DNA from: Triplophysa rosa
Taxonomy: Eukaryota; Chordata; Actinopteri; Cypriniformes; Nemacheilidae
Length of the DNA stretch: 64,000 bases
Assembly (NCBI RefSeq): GCF_024868665.1
Contig: NC_079890.1
Span: 34,890,296-34,954,295 of the forward strand
Direction of reading: 5' to 3'
Shown here: piece by piece, positions 59,023 through 64,000 of the stretch
Layout: the number at the start of each line of letters is the position of its first letter
How positions within the stretch are numbered: position 1 is the stretch's first letter
Notes under the pieces: generated by a model
What the model saw: the letters and a program-made list of their open reading frames with translations, nothing else
Databases searched by the model: none
Told to the model about the DNA's origin: nothing
Translations under genes and position numbers: made by a program

Positions 59023-59347
59023 TAAATTGATAGTTCACCCAAAAATGAAAATTCTGTCATCATTCACTCAGCATCATGTCCTTTCACTGCCATAGTAGGA
59101 AAAATTAAATGGTAGTCAAAGGTGCCCCAGAACTGTTTGTTTTCCTAAATTCTTAAAAATATTTCACTTTGTGTTCAACAGAACAAAAAAAAAGATACAA
59201 TATTTTACTGAAAATTGCTAACATTTTTACAAATATCTTTCTTTGTGTTAAAAAGAACAAAGAACAACGATATTTATATAGGTTTGAAACAACCTGAGGG
59301 TGAGAAAATGATGACAATTAAATTTTTTGAGTGAACTAGCCCTTTAA
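59023..59347. mobile_element. Angel-like MITE
   Basis: TTAAATTGATAGTTCACCC at the left and mirrored GAGTGAACTAGCCCTTTAA at the right, with the same interior motifs as other copies. It lies between ctdnep1 and the gabarap promoter. Confidence 0.8.
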
Positions 59348-59554
59348 ACCTATCCAGAACGACATGTATTTGCACAGTAAGCACAATGCAGCAAATGGAA
59401 TTTCCTATGCGAGTACCCAGTATTTAGACACCTAATATAAAGTTTAACCAAACGTTTAATATCAACCACATGACCTCTGGGTCACCATAAACTTGCATTG
59501 ACCGCTGAGGGCTCTCACTAAATCCGACCGGCTGAGTCTTACGTCAACAGCTCC

Positions 59555-59945
59555 GCCATATTGGGGAGGGCCAGACTGCCCTATAAAACACAAGTGAACA
59601 GGAAACTGTTTTTATCTTCCTTTTAGTAACAGAGTACAATAACGGTTACATGTCTCAACGGATTTATACAGGCATGTAAACGTTATTGAGTGATATCTCT
59701 ATTCACATATTTATAATCAGAAAATGTTGTTCTCATAAGGAATTGTTAAAACTCAATCTTATTAAGCATTGAAATCGGTTTGTAAATATAACAGTTGCAG
59801 TTATTTTTTCCCAGAAAAAACGCAGCTCATCTTTTCACTTGTACGTGATTAACGTACATTCTTGCCCTTTCCAATATGGCGGCACTGTTGCAAAGATGCG
59901 TCACTGTCACGTACCGGAAGTGTAAGGAAAGGATCATATGACTGA
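59555..59945 (+). promoter_or_regulatory. gabarap promoter: YY1 and ETS motifs
   Basis: GCCATATTGG (about 59566) and CCAATATGGCGGC (59871-59883) contain opposed YY1-type GCCAT/ATGGC cores. ACCGGAAGTG (59913-59922) is an ETS site. There is no TATA box. The arrangement is that of a broadly expressed gene. The start codon is 315 bp downstream, with a possible acceptor (TCCTTTTAG) just before it. Confidence 0.55.
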
Positions 59946-60235
59946 CTAACCTGAGCGCTGCCTGAAAAAATAGTCCCCACTCACATGCACACCACAGTTA
60001 TATATTGACAAATTCACATGTCACCAAGAAATAAGTATTGTCGTTTTCTAATGTTTTTTCGAATGTGTGGTTTCCAGGTATATGCGTGTTTTGGTTTAAT
60101 TATTATATATAAACACATAACGTAAATAAAGTGCAACGGTATTAATGCGCCACTGAGGGGAAAAACACAGCTGTGTGTGGAGCACGCTAGATTACATCTC
60201 TAAGGTTACTCTGTTTGTACAGGACAAATCTATAA

Positions 60236-62020
<1,785 letters not shown>

Positions 62021-62925
62021 AGCCAAAGGGAAATAAACTGCACTCCTTTCTTCCTTTTGAAACAATATATAGACATGCTGGCAGCCTAGAGTTTTCAGAA
62101 CTGAAGCATCAGATGCACTTCTGCTTTCATTGTATCATACATCTATTATGTCTGGGATTCAATATTGGTGTTTAATACAAATGATAAAAATATATTAGGT
62201 CATCACACAATGGTGTCACAATACATTGACAATTTAATTTAGCCATTAATACTGATGCACGCACGGTAGTTTCCCCATTTGAAAAATGTCCATTGTATAT
62301 GCAGTAGTTTTCATGTATAATGCACAGACCATTCCGGATAATCTTATTTCATATATTTCTGACTGTAAAATGAATTTTTGTTCATTCTTGAGGGTTTGTA
62401 ACTAGCATGTACAGTCCAATACTAGCTGGCCAGTCCGCTGAAAAATCAAGATGTGTGTTCTGTTTTCAGCAAATTCTAATATGCTGTTATGTTGAATTAC
62501 TTTTATTATTGTATTTAGAGATTAGATTGTTTGATTTATGTTTGAATTGTTGATCTCAAGTGCAAGTTTTATTTGCAGTTTTTTTTTATCTTATTATTAT
62601 ATCCTCCTTTATTCTGGTACCCTTGATGCAGATCATATAAACCAGACATACACCAATTTTGTCTGTTGTCGTTTTGCTTCAAACATCTCAGATTGTTGTG
62701 CTCAATGTAATTGCCAGGGTAACTTTACCCTTTAGTTAGATACACATCTGTGTAACATATCAATATTTAATATGTACATATCAATTATGTTTTACATAAA
62801 CGACCCGAAACACAAATGAAGTTACCATGTAAATTGTTTAGTCAACACTCAAATTTCAAGGATTTAAATACACAAAGGTAAATTCTATTGCCAGTTCTTT
62901 CTAAATAAAATGTAGATATAATTAA
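62021..62925 (+). other. gabarap 3' UTR with poly(A) signal
   Basis: AT-rich untranslated sequence after the stop. AATAAA at 62904-62909 is a plausible poly(A) signal; later hexamers near 63012 and 63113 are alternatives. No repeats or ORFs of note. Confidence 0.55.
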
Positions 62926-63254
62926 TAACGAGCATATTATTAGTTGTTTGGGAACAACACCAAGACATGGATGCTAATACACTTTTATGTGTTTTTATCT
63001 TTAAAGGAACAAAATAAAAATAACTTCAAAGGCCTAAAAGCAAAAGTCAGCACGTCATCCATTTAAAACATTGACGTGTTACCATCTGATTTCCCTTTGC
63101 GACGAATTTCAAAATAAAAGTCCTCGAACTTCCCAAGAACTGAGAAGGATTATGTTGGATACCATAGAAACGCGACGCTCTTCTCGATTGACAATGTTAT
63201 GAAAGAACCCGATGGAAATAGCACGTTATGTTAGCTGTAACAACAAAGGCCAAG

Positions 63255-64000
63255 ATGCCCCACAAAGCTGTTAAAGTGATCGTTGAGCTCCACCTGAGAG
63301 CGGTGAGAATCTATCAAAAAATGTCAAGATTATTAACCTAACTTTTAACTGTCGAGAATGCAGGCTATGTATTATTAATCGAAAGTGTGGTGGTTTGTCG
63401 CCCACAAAAATTCCTTTGCAGTTCGAGCTGGTGTCACGTCTCTGTATTCTGACTGTATTTGTAGATAACCTGTCCAGGGGTCCATTTACCAGCCAAAGAT
63501 GATGTTTACGTCAGTGTGTGTCTAATGAATCAATACAGAAAATCTGCATGTCTTCCTGCAGTCTTTCCATTAATTATTCGTGAGAAAATCAGGTTTGAAA
63601 AGGTAAAGTCATTATTTACTTTGTTCAAATATGCATTCATTTTAATCCTTGTAGTAATAGCTCTCACTTTTTTGTTGTAGTTGTGGAAGTGTGCAACTGA
63701 TCCTGCAGCAATAGCTGAATTCCTGCAATGTGAGCTGCATCTCCTTTCTCTTCCTTTGCTTACCTTCTCTTTTTTTTAATCTTTCAGTTTAAAATTTTGT
63801 TTTTTCTCTTCTCCAGGTGAAACTGTGAAAGTTGAACTCATTCAATTGACGCCCCCATGTACAACTGCATTACTTTGATTCCATTCATTGTTATGACAAC
63901 CCATTGTTTATGTCTTTATATATTCAACCAATTACAGACCACAGTTTTCTCAGTCTCATTCCCAAAATTCACATTTTACAGCGGGAAGAATACTGGCCAG
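63255..64000 (+). CDS. spata6l: Spata6l, 5' exons only (cut by window end)
   Basis: Five exons fit: 63255-63302, 63465-63602, 63681-63729, 63817-63858, and 63982 to the window end. They join in frame to MPHKAVKVIVELHLRA, ITCPGVHLPAKDDVYVSVCL, MNQYRKSACLPAVFPLIIRE, KIRFEKLWKCATDPAAIAEF, LQCETVKVELIQLTPPSGRI and LA. The TCPGV, LMNQY, FP and RFEK blocks match the N-terminal SPATA6 domain, and LMNQY favours SPATA6L over SPATA6. SPATA6 organises the sperm connecting piece; SPATA6L's role is less known. The last exon was placed by homology, and the rest lies beyond the window. Confidence 0.85.

Overview
This is vertebrate nuclear DNA, almost certainly from a cyprinid fish. The genes have many exons and fish-type protein sequences. 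Introns and spacers carry repeats typical of cyprinids: Angel-like palindromic MITEs, tRNA-derived HAmo-like SINEs with the L2-type tail, Tc1 remnants and many non-autonomous hAT elements. No prokaryotic or viral genes were seen.

Layout. Positions 1-9,100 are a transposon graveyard with no host gene: a broken Tc1 transposase, a 993-bp hAT element and a four-deep nest of insertions. Positions 9,800-12,270 hold a further composite element containing a perfect 114-bp inverted repeat and a TTAA-flanked transposon. A CpG-rich, YY1-bearing stretch near 14.1-14.6 kb may be a promoter whose gene I could not identify. Positions 16.5-19.5 kb hold a palindromic MITE and a decayed L2 LINE. Host genes then follow: znf821 (+, 20,104-29,439), atxn1l (-, 46,548-42,123, with a probable long 3' UTR reaching toward 36 kb), elp5 (+, 49,435-51,091), ctdnep1 (+, 52,155-57,334), gabarap (+, 60,260-62,020) and the first exons of spata6l (+, 63,255 to the window end). 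Exon phases were checked by hand and all join in frame.

The genes are not one operon-like pathway, but the order is informative. ZNF821 and ATXN1L are neighbours on human 16q22, while ELP5, CTDNEP1 and GABARAP are neighbours on human 17p13. The window therefore spans a junction between two ancestral blocks. Biologically: Znf821 is a zinc-finger/STPR nuclear protein; Atxn1l is an AXH-domain corepressor; Elp5 is an Elongator subunit for tRNA wobble-uridine modification; Ctdnep1 is the nuclear-envelope lipin phosphatase; Gabarap is an Atg8-family autophagy modifier; Spata6l is a sperm-neck protein relative.

No wholly new system is evident. The most unusual items are the four-deep transposon nest, the perfect 114-bp inverted repeat, a TTAA transposon carrying a broken copy of a recurrent fish protein exon, a GC-AG intron in elp5, an RRWSAPG motif in Atxn1l resembling the ATXN1 Ser776 site, and a hAT insertion in the znf821 3' flank that brings the first canonical poly(A) signal.
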